From contig NZ_JAJGTZ010000041.1 in assembly GCF_020784725.1 (NCBI RefSeq), positions 63,661-111,963 of the forward strand: DNA of 48,303 nt, read 5' to 3'. Positions 45,230-48,303 of this stretch are shown here, piece by piece (positions within the stretch are counted from its first letter, which is position 1; the number at the start of each line of letters is the position of its first letter). Source of the DNA: Limosilactobacillus reuteri. Its GTDB lineage: Bacteria; Bacillota; Bacilli; Lactobacillales; Lactobacillaceae. Made by a program: the position numbers and the translations under genes. Below the pieces are notes generated by a model. The model was not told the origin of the DNA. It searched no databases and saw only the letters and a program-made list of their open reading frames with translations.

Positions 45230-45763
45230 ATGGGAGAATTAGAAAAGTTAAAGCAAGACTGTATAGTAAAACAAAAGCGCGGGTTGCATATAATAATAGC
45301 TTCGATCGTAGTATGGGGCGGTATTCTTGCAGTAGAACTACTTAATGTTCCCGTTCTTACTAAAAACTTATTCGTATTTGTCTGTACGGCCTTACTTTTA
45401 CCAATATCTTATTTCATATCTCGATTGATTAATGTAGATTTTCAAAATAAGACAAATCCGTTAACTAAATTGGGGATGTTGTTTTCGATGAATCAGCTTT
45501 TGTATCTTTTAATTGCAATGTGGATTTATCCGACTATTCCCAATAAAATGTTAATGGTGTTAGCGATAATATTTGGTGCTCATTTACTGCCATATAGTTG
45601 GTTGTATAATTCTAGGACATATTTTGTTTCATCAATAGTAATTTCGATATTAGCGTTATTGGTGGGGCTTAATTTTAAACCGTTTGTTTTAGCATCAGTT
45701 ATGCTTACCATGGTAGTAGCATTTTGCATTACCTTAATATTAGAAAATCATCAACTTAAATGA
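45230..45763 (+). CDS. Hypothetical six-helix membrane protein
   Basis: A 177-residue integral membrane protein that I do not recognise with certainty. There is a short charged N-terminus, then six hydrophobic helices at about residues 18-38, 44-66, 80-100, 106-124, 130-148 and 150-172. It may belong to the small DUF7010-type family of uncharacterised membrane proteins, but that is a guess. It has a ribosome site GAGGGGAA before its ATG. A rival ATG at 45216 with a stronger ribosome site opens an 8-codon frame (MRGIRWEN) that overlaps this start. A terminator follows. Confidence 0.75.
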   Translation: MGELEKLKQDCIVKQKRGLHIIIASIVVWGGILAVELLNVPVLTKNLFVFVCTALLLPISYFISRLINVDFQNKTNPLTKLGMLFSMNQLLYLLIAMWIYPTIPNKMLMVLAIIFGAHLLPYSWLYNSRTYFVSSIVISILALLVGLNFKPFVLASVMLTMVVAFCITLILENHQLK

Positions 45764-45797
45764 AGGCTCTGATCGGTAAAGAAGATCGAAGCCTTTT
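45764..45797 (+). terminator. Terminator after the hypothetical membrane protein gene
   Basis: AGGCTCTGATC pairs with GATCGAAGCCT (small internal mismatch), followed by TTTTT. Confidence 0.8.
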
Positions 45798-46260
45798 TTA
45801 CTATATTATTTTAATTCTTGTGGGCCTCCTATAGTAGGAAAGTAGTTGCAAGAAAATACAAGGCTAATAGTCAGCGAGATGCTCCAGATATTAATGTTCT
45901 TAATAATCTATCTAAGAAGAGATAAAATTGGATTGGTCTGGCTATTTAACTATTGATTTAATTGCTGAATAATACTTTGGTTGGTGAGCTGAATAAAATT
46001 AGAATTTAAATCTAAAATAATAGTTCCCAATATTAAGGTAAAATTGAAGGGGTAAAACCATCGGCAATAATATAAGTAAATGCATCGAGCTACCACCGGA
46101 TTTTAATGTTGATGCTTTGAAACTAGTTTTCCATATTAATTAAGGAGGTAATTTTAGAGATAGTGAAGAAGTCCTAATTGGCAAAGATGATGGAAAATTA
46201 TAGACAACCTTATTAAAGGAAAAATGAGTTTACGAAGCTAAAAGATAGCGATAAAAATAA
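45798..46260 (+). pseudogene. Probably decayed coding DNA before the rRNA promoters
   Basis: About 460 nt without an intact gene. In one frame 46081-46245 reads like protein (CIELPPDFNVDALKLVF, then DSEEVLIGKDDGKL) but is broken by in-frame TAA (46141), TAG (46201) and TGA (46225). Another frame near 45842-45925 reads VVARKYKANSQRDAPD and NVLNNLSKKR before a TAA. An AAGGAGGTAA ribosome-site-like string lies at 46142-46151. I cannot name the ancestor. It could be plain AT-rich spacer; the balance of evidence favours gene remains. Confidence 0.35.
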
Positions 46261-46285
46261 AATTCAAAAAAGTTGAAAAAAGGTG

Positions 46286-46314
46286 TTGACGAAAGAATGA
46301 AATCCATGTATAGT
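46286..46314 (+). promoter_or_regulatory. rRNA promoter P1
   Basis: TTGACG (46286-46291), 17-nt spacer, TATAGT (46309-46314). Confidence 0.7.
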
Positions 46315-46379
46315 AGTTATCGTTGTCAAAACAGTTAAGTGCTGTTGAGATGGTTTGACAAAAAAGTTAAAAATAATTG

Positions 46380-46408
46380 TTGACATCTGATTGACGACAT
46401 GATATATT
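46380..46408 (+). promoter_or_regulatory. rRNA promoter P2
   Basis: TTGACA (46380-46385), 17-nt spacer, TATATT (46403-46408). Confidence 0.8.
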
Positions 46409-46468
46409 AATAAAGTTGCTGATTGAGTTATCGATCAAAAGAAATTCAAAAATAATTAAAATTTCTTC

Positions 46469-46498
46469 TTGACAAGTTAATCTGATACATGTTATAAT
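46469..46498 (+). promoter_or_regulatory. rRNA promoter P3
   Basis: TTGACA (46469-46474), 18-nt spacer, TATAAT (46493-46498), both boxes consensus. It is the promoter nearest to the 16S gene. Confidence 0.85.
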
Positions 46499-46509
46499 TA
46501 GTATGTTGA

Positions 46510-46529
46510 TTGGCTGCTTGATTAGCCAA
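46510..46529 (+). promoter_or_regulatory. Hairpin in the rRNA leader (boxB-like)
   Basis: TTGGCT-N8-AGCCAA just after promoter P3. Position and shape fit the boxB-type hairpin of rRNA antitermination leaders; the sequence alone does not prove it. Confidence 0.5.
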
Positions 46530-46540
46530 CAGGTAGACCT

Positions 46541-46564
46541 TTGAAAACTGAACAAAGTTTCGAC
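46541..46564 (+). other. 5' strand of the 16S rRNA processing stem
   Basis: TTTGAAAACTGAACAAAGTTT is complementary, with G-T pairs, to the last bases of the window (48282-48303, GAAACTTTGTTTAGTTTTGA). The two flank the 16S gene and would form the long stem cut by RNase III during 16S maturation. Confidence 0.8.
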
Positions 46565-46675
46565 GAATCAAATATGTAGGGTCTTCAATCACGATGTGAT
46601 TTGAAGCAAAACATTTGCGAAGTCAATTCGCTTAATAACAAAGATAATTGAGAGCTATTCAAGTTCTTATATATT

Positions 46676-48258
<1,583 letters not shown>

Positions 48259-48281
48259 ATAAAACGGAACCTACACATCGA

Positions 48282-48303
48282 AGAAACTTTGTTTAGTTTT
48301 GAG
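48282..48303 (+). other. 3' strand of the 16S rRNA processing stem
   Basis: The mate of 46541-46564; it is cut off by the window edge. Confidence 0.75.

Noticed and set aside
46367-46555. A 62-codon minus-strand frame in the rRNA promoter region
   Set aside because: It is AT-rich, covers two promoters and the leader, and has no ribosome site.

Overview
The window is chromosomal DNA of a lactic acid bacterium, most probably Limosilactobacillus (Lactobacillus) reuteri or a very close relative. The basis is the low-GC Gram-positive gene set, the dltXABCD and acpS-alr clusters, a YSIRK/LPXTG surface protein, strong AGGAGG ribosome sites, and the 16S rRNA gene at the right edge, whose variable regions look like L. 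reuteri as I remember them. No database was searched. I see no insertion sequence, prophage, tRNA gene or CRISPR array.

Layout. 1-5.3 kb: a low-molecular-weight phosphatase (minus strand), then lemA-htpX, murF and the DEAD-box helicase gene cshA. 5.4-18.8 kb: one 13-kb gene for a 4360-residue cell-wall-anchored protein with a YSIRK-type signal, a beta-helix adhesin-like region, four FIVAR-like modules, about 41 DUF1542-type repeats and an LPQTG anchor. 19.0-20 kb: a divergent glutaminase-family protein. 20-24.4 kb: the teichoic acid D-alanylation operon dltXABCD on the minus strand, including a 46-residue DltX. 24.8-26.7 kb: acpS-alr-mazF in the opposite direction. 26.7-29.4 kb: cytosine permease and deaminase behind a PyrR-type attenuator. 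29.5-30.6 kb: a T-box leader in front of a 2-keto-4-pentenoate-hydratase-like gene. 30.7-31.4 kb: a CBS/ACT protein (minus strand).

31.5-45.1 kb is the conserved housekeeping run pth-mfd-rqcP-divIC-yabR-tilS-hpt-ftsH-hslO-dusB-lysS. It combines translation quality control, transcription-coupled repair, division, tRNA modification, purine salvage, proteolysis and redox chaperoning. A hypothetical six-helix membrane protein and about 0.5 kb of apparently decayed coding sequence follow, then three tandem promoters, an rRNA leader and the 16S rRNA gene, with the window ending in the spacer behind it.

How the genes connect. Alr makes D-alanine, AcpS makes the phosphopantetheine group that carrier proteins need, DltA-D place D-alanine on teichoic acids, and MurF adds D-Ala-D-Ala to the peptidoglycan precursor; all four steps are encoded here. 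Readable regulation includes PyrR attenuation of codBA, a T-box on the hydratase, a CtsR-like operator over the ftsH promoter, a terminator-like hairpin in the pth leader, and a murF terminator whose hairpin contains the likely cshA promoter. The most unusual items are the repeat architecture of the giant protein (exact 117- and 119-bp identities at a 675-bp period), the T-box hydratase, the glutaminase homologue with altered substrate-site residues, and mazF without an adjacent antitoxin gene.
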